A DNA stretch of 64,000 nt from Gluconobacter sp. P1C6_b (GTDB lineage Bacteria > Pseudomonadota > Alphaproteobacteria > Acetobacterales > Acetobacteraceae): the NCBI RefSeq assembly GCF_018811945.1, contig NZ_JACRVU010000011.1:1-64000 (forward strand), read 5' to 3'. Shown here piece after piece: positions 1 through 9,194 of the stretch (positions within the stretch are counted from its first letter, which is position 1; each line of letters opens with the position of its first letter). The position numbers and the translations under genes are program-made. Below the pieces are notes generated by a model. It did no database searches, had not been told where the DNA came from, and saw only the letters and a program-made list of their open reading frames with translations.

Positions 1-43
1 CCCCCCCCCCGCAACCAAGCGCAAGTCCTTCATAGAACACGAC

Positions 44-72
44 AAACCCGTCCTTACACGGCGGGTTTTTTG
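44..72 (+). terminator. Rho-independent terminator-like hairpin
   Basis: The arms AAACCCG and CGGGTTT are separated by about 11 bases and run into a T-rich tail on the plus strand. It would end a gene that lies left of the window. The first 40 bases, starting with ten C residues, contain nothing else that can be assigned. Confidence 0.55.
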
Positions 73-123
73 TTGTCTGAAATTCCCCGCAGGATGCAAA
101 TGGGAGTGAAAATCCAGCGTAGT

Positions 124-537
124 TTAGGCTGATTCCACGTGTGCGTGAATATGTGATCGAGGCCGCGCGCGCAGGCGACATGCCACTATGGGAACAGGCG
201 CTACGGGGGGATCATTATTCGGATGGAGCAGAGGAGGCGGGGCAAGGGTTTCCGCCAGTCGTCCCTCAATCTCCGCCGTGTGGGTTTCAAGTTGACCGAT
301 GCGATCTTTGAGGCGTGATCCCGGAACCCCATCCAGAATAGCCTTGTCCAGTTCGCGCTCGATCGTGGGAAGTTCGGATTTCAAAGCGACGCGAATGAAC
401 TCGTCACAGAATTCCCTGAAGAGGGCTGGATCCGGTATCTGGATCCGTAAGCCATTCAGAACCGATTTTTCCAGAACGTCCCGTCGGATCGTCAGACGGT
501 TCTCGCAAGTGCCCTTGTTGCGGCTGGCACTCTGCAC
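124..537 (-). pseudogene. Serine recombinase (resolvase) remnant, C-terminal piece
   Basis: The translation carries the segment SASRNKGTCENR followed by DPALFREFCDEF and a coiled-coil stretch ending in PPPLLHPN. This order is characteristic of the zinc-ribbon and C-terminal coiled-coil part of large serine recombinases. The N-terminal catalytic resolvase domain is absent. The expected first cysteine of the ribbon is replaced at the start of the frame. After LHPN (about position 206) the sequence departs from the family and ends in unrelated proline/arginine-rich codons. It is therefore decayed at both ends and cannot recombine DNA. It sits at the left edge of the sulfur island and may be the scar of the element that delivered it; that last point is inference. 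Confidence 0.7.
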
Positions 538-609
538 ACGGATCGTGGGGGAGGCTGATTTCTGGCAGGAGGGTATCCTTATGAAAAGCAGTGCTTCACC
601 CTACTCCGG

Positions 610-1650
610 TCACTTCGGGATATTGTAAAAGATCTTTCCCCGACTGATGTCGATGCGAATATTCCGGAATGACTCTGCGGGATGAGGCGTTGACGTCGTG
701 GCTTCGAATGAACCCGCAGAGGTGATGACACGATAGCGGAAAAGACCATTGGAAAAATCCGGAAGCTTTTCTACGATTGCGTTTCCTGATGAGCCGGTGA
801 GGGTCACTTCATGGGGGCGGATCAAGGCTGTGGCGCGTCCGTCTTCACCCTGAAAGGCAAAAGGAGCGATGTCACGGTTGTCTGGGATGAACTGACCTGC
901 CTGAATGGTTCCGGGGAATTTGAGTGTTTCGCCCAGAAATTCCATGACGAAGGGGGTTGCGGGCGCTGCGTTCAGGGTGGAGGCGTCGGCGGCCTGTATG
1001 ATGCGGCCGTCCTGCATGACGACCAGAGAGTCTGCGACATCCACCGCTTCTTCGTGGTCATGCGTGACAAGAATGGTTGTCAGATTCATCCGGTCATGCA
1101 GATCGCGGAGCCACCGGCGGATGTCGCGGCGCACGATGGGATCGAGCGCACCGAAAGGCTCGTCCAGCAGGAGAAGCCGGGGGGAGGTTGCCAGGGCGCG
1201 GGCGAGGGCAACACGCTGTCTCTGGCCGCCGGAAAGCTGGTCCGGATAGGCTTTTGCAAGATGGGGGAGCTGGATCAGCTCCAGCAGTTCGGTGACGCGG
1301 CGTTGTATGGATGAGGGATCGGGGCGGCGTGGGCGCGGCAGGACGTCGAGGCCGAAGGCGATGTTGCGGGCTACGGTCATGTGTCGGAACAGCGCGTAGT
1401 TCTGAAAGACGAACCCGATGCCGCGCTCCTGTACGGGGCGGTCATGGATGGGCACGCCGTCGATCAGGAGTCTGCCTTCGGAATGGGAGGAAAGACCGGC
1501 GATGGCTCTGAGCAGAGTGCTTTTCCCTGCACCTGACGGACCGACCAGGGCAACGAACGAACGGTCTTTGACAGTCAGGGTAATATCGTCAAGCAGCCTG
1601 CGCGAAGAGCGGGGAGCATATTGCGTAAAGGCTTCGAGGGTGATGCTCAT
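610..1650 (-). CDS. cysA: Sulfate/thiosulfate ABC transporter ATP-binding protein CysA
   Basis: This is the cytoplasmic ATPase that drives sulfate import through CysT/CysW. The 346 aa protein shows a Walker A motif GPSGAGKST at residues 37-45, the signature LSGGQRQR at 139-146, Walker B LLLLDEPF at 159-166 and a switch histidine in LVTHDHEE. The region after about residue 240 has the length expected of the C-terminal regulatory (TOBE-like) domain of the CysA/PotA class. The start overlaps the stop of cysW by ATGA, so the two are translationally coupled. It is the last gene of the sbp-cysT-cysW-cysA unit. Assignment to sulfate rather than another oxyanion rests on the Sbp and CysT/W neighbours. 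Confidence 0.93.
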   Translation of the reverse strand: MSITLEAFTQYAPRSSRRLLDDITLTVKDRSFVALVGPSGAGKSTLLRAIAGLSSHSEGRLLIDGVPIHDRPVQERGIGFVFQNYALFRHMTVARNIAFGLDVLPRPRRPDPSSIQRRVTELLELIQLPHLAKAYPDQLSGGQRQRVALARALATSPRLLLLDEPFGALDPIVRRDIRRWLRDLHDRMNLTTILVTHDHEEAVDVADSLVVMQDGRIIQAADASTLNAAPATPFVMEFLGETLKFPGTIQAGQFIPDNRDIAPFAFQGEDGRATALIRPHEVTLTGSSGNAIVEKLPDFSNGLFRYRVITSAGSFEATTSTPHPAESFRNIRIDISRGKIFYNIPK

Positions 1651-2462
1651 AGATGCTGTTTTCTGAAAGAACGCTCGAGAAACATGCGGATCAGGACCGT
1701 TGTCATTGCGAAAAGGACCAGAAGGGCTGCCATCGCGAAGGCGGCCACGGACTGGTATCCGTTATAGAGGGTTTCGATATGGAGCGGCATTGTCTCGGTA
1801 ACGCCGGGGATATGGCCGGAAATGACGGCGACTGCACCAAATTCACCCATGGCGCGCGCTGTTGTGAGGAGAATTCCTGAAAGAAGGGCCCAGCCTGCAT
1901 CAGGCAGGGTGACGTGGATCAGGGTTTTCCAGAAGCCTGCGCCGAGCAGGAATGCGGCCTCCTCGGCGGCACGGCCCTGCTGTTCCATATAGGGCATGAG
2001 GGTGCGGGTTACATACGGGAAGGTTACGAAGAGTGTTGCGAGAACGATGCCGGGGACGGCGAAGGCCACATGGATGCCGTGCTGGGCGAGCCAGGTTCCC
2101 CACCAGCCCTGCCGTCCGAACAGCAGAAGCCAGACAAGGCCTGCAATGACAGGTGAAACGCTGATGGGCAGTTCTATCAGGCTGACCAGAAGGCGGCTCC
2201 CGCGGAAATCGTATTTCGTCAGCGTCCAGGCGGCAGCAATCCCGCCCGCCGTGTTGATGACGGTCACCAGTGCCGTGACGATGGCCGTCAGGCGGATGGC
2301 GGAGCGGGCTTCCGGGTCTTTCAGGGTTTCAAAGGCTGCGTGAAGGCCCTGACGCAGCGCTTCATGAAGGATCAGGAGAACAGGCAGGACGATGATAAGC
2401 CCGACTGCGCCATAGGTGAGGAGGGTCAGGAGGACAGGGATCGTTTTTGAGGAGTCGTTCAT
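1647..2462 (-). CDS. cysW: Sulfate ABC transporter permease CysW
   Basis: This is an inner-membrane permease of 271 aa, one half of the heterodimeric sulfate channel. Several hydrophobic segments are visible, for example near residues 12-33 and 62-80. The cytoplasmic coupling loop that contacts CysA has the EEAAFLLGAGFWKTL pattern (EAA loop) typical of the CysT/CysW family. It overlaps cysT upstream and cysA downstream, each by ATGA. The order binding protein, CysT, CysW, CysA is the usual one for sulfate importers. Its genomic role is to recover the sulfate released by the five sulfatases encoded divergently. Confidence 0.93.
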   Translation of the reverse strand: MNDSSKTIPVLLTLLTYGAVGLIIVLPVLLILHEALRQGLHAAFETLKDPEARSAIRLTAIVTALVTVINTAGGIAAAWTLTKYDFRGSRLLVSLIELPISVSPVIAGLVWLLLFGRQGWWGTWLAQHGIHVAFAVPGIVLATLFVTFPYVTRTLMPYMEQQGRAAEEAAFLLGAGFWKTLIHVTLPDAGWALLSGILLTTARAMGEFGAVAVISGHIPGVTETMPLHIETLYNGYQSVAAFAMAALLVLFAMTTVLIRMFLERSFRKQHL

Positions 2463-3328
2463 GCACCGTCCTCGCGGACCAGCCCCGAGGATACGGAGCG
2501 GCGCAGACGGCTGACGGCAACGAGGCAGAGCAGGGCGGTCACGAGCAGGATCAGGGCGATCGAGGTTGCGCCGTCATAATTGTACTCCTGAAGTCGCATG
2601 ACAATCAGCAACGGAGCGACCTCGGTGTGGAAGGGTTGGTTTCCGGCAATGAAGATTACCGAGCCGTATTCTCCGATGCCACGGGCGAAGGCGAGGCCGG
2701 CGCCGCTCAGCAGAGGAGGCGTCAGTGTGGGAAGGAGAATGCGATGGAAGCGCTGCCATGCTGAGGCCCCCAGCAGAAAGGCCGCTTCCTCGACATCTTT
2801 GGGAAAGCTGCGCAGGACGGGCTCGATGGACCGCACGATGAAGGGCAGTCCGATGAAGGTCAGTGCGATCACGATTCCAGCAGGCGTAAAGGCGAGCTTC
2901 AGGCCCCAGGGATTGGAAAGGGACCCGATCCATCCGCCGGGGCCGTAAAGTGTGGCCAGGGCGATGCCTGTAACGGCTGTGGGAATGGCGAAAGGCAGGT
3001 CAATCATGGCGTCCAGCACGCGATGGCCGGGGGGGCGATAGCGGACGAGGGTCCAGGCCAGCAGCAGGCCGATGGGCAGGTCAATGAGTACGGCCAGCAG
3101 GGCGCATGTGAAACTGATCCGCAGGGCGGCGTACAGGCGTGCGTCGTACAGCGCATGGATCATCGGGCTGATGCCGTGTTGCCAGGGCCGGAGCAGCAGG
3201 GCCGTCAGGGGAAGGACGACGAGCAGCCCGGTCCAGAGCAGTGTCAGTCCAAGCGACAGGGAAAATCCCGGCAGGGCATGGCGCCGGTTTTGGGAGCTGC
3301 GCAGGGCCGTTACACTCGGCACTTTCAT
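2459..3328 (-). CDS. cysT: Sulfate ABC transporter permease CysT (CysU)
   Basis: This 289 aa inner-membrane permease pairs with CysW. A basic N-terminus precedes a hydrophobic segment at about residues 24-46, and further membrane segments follow. The EAA coupling loop reads VEEAAFLLGASAWQRF. The start lies 2 bp downstream of the sbp stop and the gene overlaps cysW by 4 bp, so the four genes form one transcript. The length and motifs match the CysT subfamily; molybdate ModB is less likely because two permeases are present, which is typical of sulfate systems. Confidence 0.92.
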   Translation of the reverse strand: MKVPSVTALRSSQNRRHALPGFSLSLGLTLLWTGLLVVLPLTALLLRPWQHGISPMIHALYDARLYAALRISFTCALLAVLIDLPIGLLLAWTLVRYRPPGHRVLDAMIDLPFAIPTAVTGIALATLYGPGGWIGSLSNPWGLKLAFTPAGIVIALTFIGLPFIVRSIEPVLRSFPKDVEEAAFLLGASAWQRFHRILLPTLTPPLLSGAGLAFARGIGEYGSVIFIAGNQPFHTEVAPLLIVMRLQEYNYDGATSIALILLVTALLCLVAVSRLRRSVSSGLVREDGA

Positions 3329-3330
3329 GG

Positions 3331-4362
3331 TCAGTGGCTGTAAATCTGATCAAAAATGCCACCATCCGAAAAATGCGTTTTCTGAAGACGGCTCCAGCCT
3401 CCCAGACTGGCCACGTCAAATGTCGTGGTTTTCGGGAAAACCGAGGCTGTCTCGGCCTGGATGGCGGGATCCACAGGGCGGAAATAATGTCTGGCTCCAA
3501 TCCGCTGGCCTTCGGGAGAGAACAGGAACTCCAGATAGGCCCGGGAGAGGGCTTCCGTCCCGTGTTCCTGAACATTCCGGTCTACCGTTGCGACGGGAGG
3601 TTCAGCGAGAATGGTAAGTGGGGGTACGATGATGTCGAATTTGTCAGGACCCAGATCGCGCGCCGCCAGAAGGGCTTCATCTTCCCATGCGATCAGGACA
3701 TCACCCAGTCCACGCTGAACAAAACTGTTCGTTGCCCCACGGGCGCCTGTATCGAGGGCGGGAACATGGGCGAAAAGGGCCTTGAGATAGGTCGTTGCGG
3801 ACTGTTCCGTGCCGCCTGGCTGGTGGAGCGCCCAGCCCCATGCCGCCAGATAATTCCAGCGTGCGCCGCCGGATGTCTTGGGGTTGGGGGTGATAACCTG
3901 AATGCCGTCGCGAATGAGATCCGGCCAGTCGTGAATGTTTTTAGGATTACCCTTCCGCACCAGAAACACGATCGTGCTGGTATAGGGCGTTGAATTATGG
4001 GGCAGGCGCTTCTGCCAGTCAGAAGCCAGAAGGCCGTTCTGGGCAAGAATGTCTATATCGTATGCGAGACCCAGCGTGACGATATCGGCAGGCGCGCCTT
4101 CGAGAACCGAGCGTGCCTGCGCGCCGGAGCCTCCATGGGAGGATGTGACAACGACACTGTCTCCGCTGTGGGTTTTCGACCAGACAGCCGGGAAGGCGCG
4201 GTTGATATCACTGTAAAGTTCGCGGGTGGGGTCATAGGACACGTTCAGCAGCCTGTAGTCTGCGGCATGCGCGGAAGAAAGGCCCGCTATCCCTGCGAGG
4301 AAGGCTGCGCCCAAAGCCAGTGTACCTTTGAGGACGTAACGGCGGGACGACACGTTTTTCAT
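3331..4362 (-). CDS. sbp: Periplasmic sulfate-binding protein
   Basis: This is the solute-binding subunit that delivers sulfate or thiosulfate to CysT/CysW. The mature N-terminus contains NVSYDPTREL, the hallmark of the Sbp/CysP family, and the C-terminal half has the conserved FSPEGQ and ARHYFRP patterns. I chose ATG 4362, not the longer frame to 4467, because it follows an AGAGG ribosome site and opens directly into an export signal. That signal, SRRYVLKG then a hydrophobic run ending AHA at about residue 33, looks like a Tat signal, which is unusual for this family, normally Sec-exported. The gene is divergent from the FGE gene and shares its AT-rich control region. Whether it is CysP or Sbp by specificity cannot be told. 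Confidence 0.92.
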   Translation of the reverse strand: MKNVSSRRYVLKGTLALGAAFLAGIAGLSSAHAADYRLLNVSYDPTRELYSDINRAFPAVWSKTHSGDSVVVTSSHGGSGAQARSVLEGAPADIVTLGLAYDIDILAQNGLLASDWQKRLPHNSTPYTSTIVFLVRKGNPKNIHDWPDLIRDGIQVITPNPKTSGGARWNYLAAWGWALHQPGGTEQSATTYLKALFAHVPALDTGARGATNSFVQRGLGDVLIAWEDEALLAARDLGPDKFDIIVPPLTILAEPPVATVDRNVQEHGTEALSRAYLEFLFSPEGQRIGARHYFRPVDPAIQAETASVFPKTTTFDVASLGGWSRLQKTHFSDGGIFDQIYSH

Positions 4363-4635
4363 GACCACGAACCTCTGGGAGCAGGGGAATGACAGATGAC
4401 ATTTACAACCAAATAATATAGTTGTTTTTATAAACAACGATGGAAACTGATTGTACGTCCGAATCATTTCGTCAAGCGGGCCTGTGCGGGATTCTTGTGG
4501 ATGGACCAGAAAATCCCGGTTTTCTGAAGAAAATTTATGGCTTTTGGCATTGTGAGATGAGGCTCTATCAGGATTTGTGATTCTAATAACTATGATATAG
4601 GGTTTTTAAATCATAAAACGATCAGGAACAGTCAA
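4363..4635. promoter_or_regulatory. Divergent sbp / FGE control region with inverted repeats
   Basis: This AT-rich 273 bp gap separates the sulfate importer from the FGE-sulfatase genes. At 4421-4438 there is a perfect inverted repeat GTTGTTT-TTAT-AAACAAC preceded by AATATA. At 4591-4620 there is TATGATATAGGGTTTTTAAA followed by TCATAAAAC, with two nested inverted repeats (TATGAT/ATCATA and GTTTT/AAAAC). Both share a GTTTTTA core that recurs at 10649 and 12393. A LysR-type sulfur regulator such as CysB or Cbl would be a natural ligand, but none is encoded nearby and the assignment is inference. Confidence 0.4.
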
Positions 4636-5640
4636 ATGGCCCTTGGTTCCGCTCCCGCCTCTGGAAAAAAAGCGTGCTGCGTTCCTGAGACAGTACGATC
4701 AGCCCCCCGCGCGGTCTGCACTTCTGCCCTTCAGGACAATATTCCGTCCCGTGCTGTCAGTTATGTGGACATGGTGCTGATCGGGCCTGGAGCTTACCGG
4801 ATTGGCGCTGATGATTCCGAGGTTCACGTTGCGGACGGGGAAGGTCCGGTCCGGTCCGTTGACATGGATGCCTTCTGGATCGACAGATATGCCGTGACCA
4901 ACCGGCAGTTTGCGGCCTTTGTTGCGGCTACGGGCTATGTCACGGAGGCTGAAAGCGAAGGCTGGTCCTTCGTGTTTGAAGGCGTGGCCACGGCGACGGG
5001 AAAGAAACGGCGTCTTCGGGGATCGGTCCCGCAGACGCCGTGGTGGCTGCCCGTTCGGGGCGCGCAGTGGCGGCATCCGGAGGGGCCGGGATCCCATATT
5101 TCGTCCCGGCAGGATCATCCGGTCGTGCATGTCTCGTGGCATGATGCGGTTGCGTACGCGAACTGGGTCGGCAAGCGCCTGCCGACGGAAGCGGAATGGG
5201 AAATAGCGGCGCGGGGGCGGATGGAGAACTTCCGCTATCCCTGGGGTAACGAGCTTCTTCCTGATGGTGAGCATCAGTGCAACATCTGGCAGGGAAGGTT
5301 CCCCGAAGAGAATACCAGGGAAGACGGGTATGTGACCACAGCGCCCGTTACGGCATTTCCGCCCAATGGGTATGGCCTGTACAATATGGTCGGGAATACG
5401 TGGGAATGGTGCGCTGATTTCTGGAGTCCGGACTGGCATCAGGATGAGAATGCCCTGACGCGGCATAATCCCGCCGGCCCTCCTGAGGGAACGGGCCGGG
5501 TGATCCGGGGCGGCTCGCATATGTGCCATCATTCCTACTGCAACCGGTATCGCAATTCGGCCCGGACCCATACGACGCCTGACAGTTCGCTGGGCCATAT
5601 CGGTTTCAGATGTGCCTCCTCCGCTGTGGCGGAATTATGA
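4636..5640 (+). CDS. Formylglycine-generating enzyme (sulfatase-modifying factor)
   Basis: This enzyme oxidises the active-site cysteine of sulfatases to C-alpha-formylglycine in the cytoplasm before export. The 334 aa protein carries the FGE-sulfatase (SUMF1) domain from about residue 48 to the C-terminus. Near the end the motif GGSHMCHHSYC supplies Cys297 and Cys302, equivalent to the two redox/copper-binding cysteines of aerobic FGE, followed by NTARSHTTPDSS-like and GFRCA signatures (here NSARTHTTPDSS). Other markers are DRYAVTNRQFAAF and RLPTEAEWE. ATG 4636 gives an extra roughly 45-residue N-terminus lacking an obvious signal; a later start near 4765 would also preserve the domain. The stop overlaps the first sulfatase start (ATGA), so modifier and client are co-translated. 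Confidence 0.93.
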   Translation: MALGSAPASGKKACCVPETVRSAPRAVCTSALQDNIPSRAVSYVDMVLIGPGAYRIGADDSEVHVADGEGPVRSVDMDAFWIDRYAVTNRQFAAFVAATGYVTEAESEGWSFVFEGVATATGKKRRLRGSVPQTPWWLPVRGAQWRHPEGPGSHISSRQDHPVVHVSWHDAVAYANWVGKRLPTEAEWEIAARGRMENFRYPWGNELLPDGEHQCNIWQGRFPEENTREDGYVTTAPVTAFPPNGYGLYNMVGNTWEWCADFWSPDWHQDENALTRHNPAGPPEGTGRVIRGGSHMCHHSYCNRYRNSARTHTTPDSSLGHIGFRCASSAVAEL

Positions 5641-7661
5641 GAATGGACCGCCCCGTGAAAATGGTCAGCCGGCGTCGTGTTCTCGCAGCGACGGCTGGAG
5701 CCAGTGCGGCGTTTTCGGCAGGAGGAGGGGCCAAAGCTCGTCCCGCACCGGCTGTTCCTTCGACCGACCGGAAGCCGAATATCATCTGGATCGTATGTCA
5801 CGATATTCATGCGCCCCTTCTGGGCTGTTACGGAAATCCGCTTGCCGCAACGCCGACGATTGATGCCCTGGCACGGGAGGGCATCCGCTTTGAGCATGCT
5901 TACGCTGCCGCACCGGTCTGCTCCCCGTCGCGTTTTTCGCTGGTGACGGGTCTGTATCCGCAGAGTTGTGGCCCTGCGGAAAACATGCGTGCTGTGGCGC
6001 GGGTTGCAGGCCAGTTTCAGAATGTGCCCGAACAGATGCGGGAAGCGGGGTATTACTGCACCAATAACGTCTTTACCGATTACAACTGTGATCTGGATCC
6101 CAAAGCCATCTGGGATGAGTGTTCACTCACGGCGCACTGGCGCAACCGTCCAGAGGGGAAGCCCTTTTTTGCGGTTTACAACTATCTGATCACGCATGAA
6201 TCCCATCTGTTCGAGACGGGGGCGACCATGACTGATCCTGCGCGGGTCAGTATCCCGCCTTATCTGCCGGATACGCCGGACATCCGGGCTTCGATTGCGC
6301 GGAACATTGATATGGTGAACCGGCAGGACAGGGCTGTTGCCCATATTCTGGATGAACTTCATCAGGATGATCTGGTGAAGGACACGATTGTCATGTTCTT
6401 CGCCGATCATGGCGGCGTACAGCCCCGAACAAAGCGGTATTGCTATGAAGGGGGACTGCATGTTCCCCTGATCGTGCGGTTTCCGGAGAAATACCGACAT
6501 CTTGCCCATCGGGAGGCTGGGCGTCCCAGCCCTGATCTTGTCAGTCTGGTGGACATGGCTCCAACGACGCTGTCGCTGGCCGGGGTAGCCATTCCGCCAC
6601 ACATGCAGGGGCAGCCGTTTCTGGGGCGACGTATTGGGGCGGCGCGCGATCATGTGTTCAGCGGTCGCAATCGGATGGATGAGCGGCTGGATCTGATGCG
6701 AACGGTCCGGAACAGGCGCTACCGCTATATCCGCAATTACATGCCCCATCGCATTTACGGGCAGCATAATGCGTATGAATGGAAAGGGCGTGGCTACCAG
6801 TCCTGGGAAGAGGAATGGCTGGCAGGGCGTCTGAATGCCACTCAGGCCGCGTTCTGGCAGGCCAAGCCGGGCGAGGAGCTTTATGACATCGAGGCTGATC
6901 CGCACCAGATCAGCAATCTCGTGGACGATCCTGCGCATCAGGGGGTATTGCGGGATCTGCGTGGCGTTCTGGATGCGCAGATGATTGCGATCCACGACAA
7001 TGCCTTCATTGCCGAAGGACTGCCGCAGCAGGGATATCAGGAGAGTCGTCAGCCCGGCGCCTATCCACTGCCTGCGCTGATGGCCCTCGGGGCGAAGGTG
7101 ATCCAGCGCAGGGCAGAGAATCTTCCGGCGTTCAGAACATATCTTCAGGATAAAAACGAGGTCCTGCGGTACTGGGCCGCGACTGGGATTCTGGCTGTGC
7201 AGACGCCGCTGGATGCCCGGACGACCCATGACGTGGCGATGGCATTCGGGAAGGAAACGTCTCCCGTGATCAAAGCGGTGCAGGGCGAAATCCTGCTGAA
7301 TGGCCCTCATGCGGCTCAGGCGCTTGGATGGATGGCCGCCACGATTGCGAAGCCGGGGCAGCCGGAGGGCTCCCTGGCAGCCGTTCTGGCAGCGACCTAT
7401 GGAAAGAATGCGCGCTCTCCCGATGTGAGATCAGCCGTTCAGACGGCTCTGACGGCCCGTGTTTCGCCGCCCGACATACAGGGTGTGCTGGGTGTTTTCG
7501 CAGTGCGGGCTGCTGCGCGTTATCTCAGCGAAAAACTCAGTGGAACCTATACGCCGCGCGCGAAACAGCCTTCGAATTTTGATGCAGGCAGCATGCAGAG
7601 TCCGGCCGGAAAGATGCTGGTGGCTGCCATGGGGGGCAGGATCGGCGATCCGCAGATCTAG
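5637..7661 (+). CDS. Sulfatase 1, Tat-exported, with C-terminal helical extension
   Basis: This predicted periplasmic sulfatase cleaves sulfate esters or sulfamates using formylglycine. I chose ATG 5637, which overlaps the FGE stop, giving 674 aa. Residues 9-30 form a Tat signal (SRRRVLAATAG). The modification motif CSPSR begins at Cys95, metal ligands are seen in the segment CHDIHAP and in FFADHGG. The overall pattern resembles the N-sulfoglucosamine sulfohydrolase-like branch of family S1. Beyond about residue 490 lies an alanine-rich helical extension (VLRYWAATGIL and similar) reminiscent of HEAT-like repeats seen in some multi-domain sulfatases. Substrate is unknown. It is the first of five sulfatases downstream of FGE. 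Confidence 0.9.
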   Translation: MRMDRPVKMVSRRRVLAATAGASAAFSAGGGAKARPAPAVPSTDRKPNIIWIVCHDIHAPLLGCYGNPLAATPTIDALAREGIRFEHAYAAAPVCSPSRFSLVTGLYPQSCGPAENMRAVARVAGQFQNVPEQMREAGYYCTNNVFTDYNCDLDPKAIWDECSLTAHWRNRPEGKPFFAVYNYLITHESHLFETGATMTDPARVSIPPYLPDTPDIRASIARNIDMVNRQDRAVAHILDELHQDDLVKDTIVMFFADHGGVQPRTKRYCYEGGLHVPLIVRFPEKYRHLAHREAGRPSPDLVSLVDMAPTTLSLAGVAIPPHMQGQPFLGRRIGAARDHVFSGRNRMDERLDLMRTVRNRRYRYIRNYMPHRIYGQHNAYEWKGRGYQSWEEEWLAGRLNATQAAFWQAKPGEELYDIEADPHQISNLVDDPAHQGVLRDLRGVLDAQMIAIHDNAFIAEGLPQQGYQESRQPGAYPLPALMALGAKVIQRRAENLPAFRTYLQDKNEVLRYWAATGILAVQTPLDARTTHDVAMAFGKETSPVIKAVQGEILLNGPHAAQALGWMAATIAKPGQPEGSLAAVLAATYGKNARSPDVRSAVQTALTARVSPPDIQGVLGVFAVRAAARYLSEKLSGTYTPRAKQPSNFDAGSMQSPAGKMLVAAMGGRIGDPQI

Positions 7662-7748
7662 GGGCTGCTCCGGGCATCGGATTTCAGCTTTCTTCTGCGC
7701 CCACAGGGCGTGCGGTCCCGCTCCGGGCCGAATATCCGGAGGATCGGA

Positions 7749-9146
7749 ATGGTACAGGTCAGACGTCGCAACCTTCTTGCCGCGGGTGGAGGAGCCTTCG
7801 CTGCGACAGGATACGGGCATGCTCTCCCGGCGCGCCGGTGGACGAATATTCTCTATATTCATTCCCATGACAGCGGGCGGTCACTCGAGCCTTATGACAG
7901 CGCTGTCTCCACGCCGGAAATAGCCTCTCTTGCCCGCGATGGTGTGCTGTTCCGGCAGGCTTTCAGTGCGGCACCGGTCTGTTCTCCCAGTCGTGCGGCC
8001 CTGCTGACCGGTCAGTCTCCGCATCGCTCGGGAATGCTCGGGCTGGCGCATCGGGGGTTCAGCCTGCACGATCCGCGGCAGCTTCTTTTCCGGGATCTGC
8101 AGAAATTCGGATATCAGGCCGTCCTGACCGGGATGCAGCACGTCGCCGCAGATCCGGAGGCGCTGGGATATGACAGAAATCTCGGATACCGCGACGAAAA
8201 CGGAAAGTGGCGGGCCGAGGCGGCGATTGTTGCGCCTATTGCCGAGCGGTTTCTGGACAGCCGGCCAAAACAGCCCTTCTTCCTGGATGTCGGATTTTTC
8301 GAAACGCATCGAGACTATCCTGATCCGACAGCGGCCGATCTGGAGCGTGTGCGGGATATTCCCCGGCCGCTGCCTGACACGCCCGAAACCCGACGCGATT
8401 TTGCGGCTTTCGGGGCCAGCGCACGACAACTGGATGCAGGTGTGGGGTGTGTTCTGCGGGCGTTGTCCCGAAATGGTTACGCCGGGAACACACTGGTCAT
8501 TTTCGTAACGGATCACGGTGTCGCCTTCCCCCGCATGAAATGCACCCTGACGGATGACGGGATCGGAACGGCGCTTGTCATGCGGGGCCCGGGTCTGGCT
8601 GTGGGGCATCAGTCGGACGTGATGGTTTCCCAGATTGATATCTTTCCGACCGTTTATGATTATCTGGGCATTCCGCGCCCGTCCTGGCTGACGGGTACGT
8701 CATTTCTGTCCGTATTGCGGGGCGGGCAGGAGGAAATCCGGGATGCCGTGTTTTCCGAGATGACGTATCATGCGGCCTATGAGCCGATGCGTGCGGTGCG
8801 AACCCGCCGGTGGAAATATATCCGCAGGTTTGGGAACCGTCGGCAGCCTGTCCTGCCCAACTGTGATGACAGTCCGAGCAAATCCGTCTGGGTCAGGGCC
8901 GGGTGGCAGGATCAGGTTCTGCCCGAGGAAGAACTGTATGATCTGACGTTCGATCCTACGGAGCATTGCAATCTTTATGCTGATCCCCGTTTTCATGACG
9001 CCCTCAAGGAGATGCGAAAGCGGTTGAGACGCTGGATGCAGAAAACGCAGGACCCGCTTCTCAAGGGGCGTGTGGCGGCTCCGGCAGGGGCTGTCGTGAA
9101 TCCGGTTGATGGTCAGTCGCCTTCGGAGCCGACCGTGCCGGCCTGA
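7749..9146 (+). CDS. Sulfatase 2, Tat-type signal
   Basis: The 465 aa protein is a second S1-type sulfatase. ATG 7749 follows GGAGG with 6 bases of spacing and places RRRNLLAAGGG, a Tat-like signal, at residues 6-16; the longer frame from 7710 adds nothing conserved. The motif CSPSR begins at Cys78 in the context AAPVCSPSRAALLTGQ. The metal-site segment FVTDHGVAFPRMK lies mid-protein. Sequence style is close to sulfatase 1 (SGSH-like), for example STPEIASLARDGV and QAFSAAPV, but it lacks the C-terminal extension. It lies 87 bp downstream of sulfatase 1 and probably shares its transcript. It converges on the sulfotransferase gene. Confidence 0.88.
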   Translation: MVQVRRRNLLAAGGGAFAATGYGHALPARRWTNILYIHSHDSGRSLEPYDSAVSTPEIASLARDGVLFRQAFSAAPVCSPSRAALLTGQSPHRSGMLGLAHRGFSLHDPRQLLFRDLQKFGYQAVLTGMQHVAADPEALGYDRNLGYRDENGKWRAEAAIVAPIAERFLDSRPKQPFFLDVGFFETHRDYPDPTAADLERVRDIPRPLPDTPETRRDFAAFGASARQLDAGVGCVLRALSRNGYAGNTLVIFVTDHGVAFPRMKCTLTDDGIGTALVMRGPGLAVGHQSDVMVSQIDIFPTVYDYLGIPRPSWLTGTSFLSVLRGGQEEIRDAVFSEMTYHAAYEPMRAVRTRRWKYIRRFGNRRQPVLPNCDDSPSKSVWVRAGWQDQVLPEEELYDLTFDPTEHCNLYADPRFHDALKEMRKRLRRWMQKTQDPLLKGRVAAPAGAVVNPVDGQSPSEPTVPA

Positions 9147-9150
9147 GGGA

Positions 9151-9188
9151 GGCTCCGGCCTCTCATGCCTGAGAAGCCGGAGCTTTGT
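9151..9188. terminator. Bidirectional terminator between sulfatase 2 and the sulfotransferase
   Basis: The arms GCTCCGGCCTCTCA (9152-9165) and TGAGAAGCCGGAGC (9170-9183) pair with one mismatch across a four-base loop. A T-rich run follows on the plus strand. It lies exactly between two convergent genes, so it can end both transcripts. Confidence 0.75.
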
Positions 9189-9194
9189 GCCTTT

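Noticed and set aside
1-10. Ten-C run at the left end as a biological feature
   Set aside because: It is at the window edge without context and could be a slippage tract or assembly artefact.
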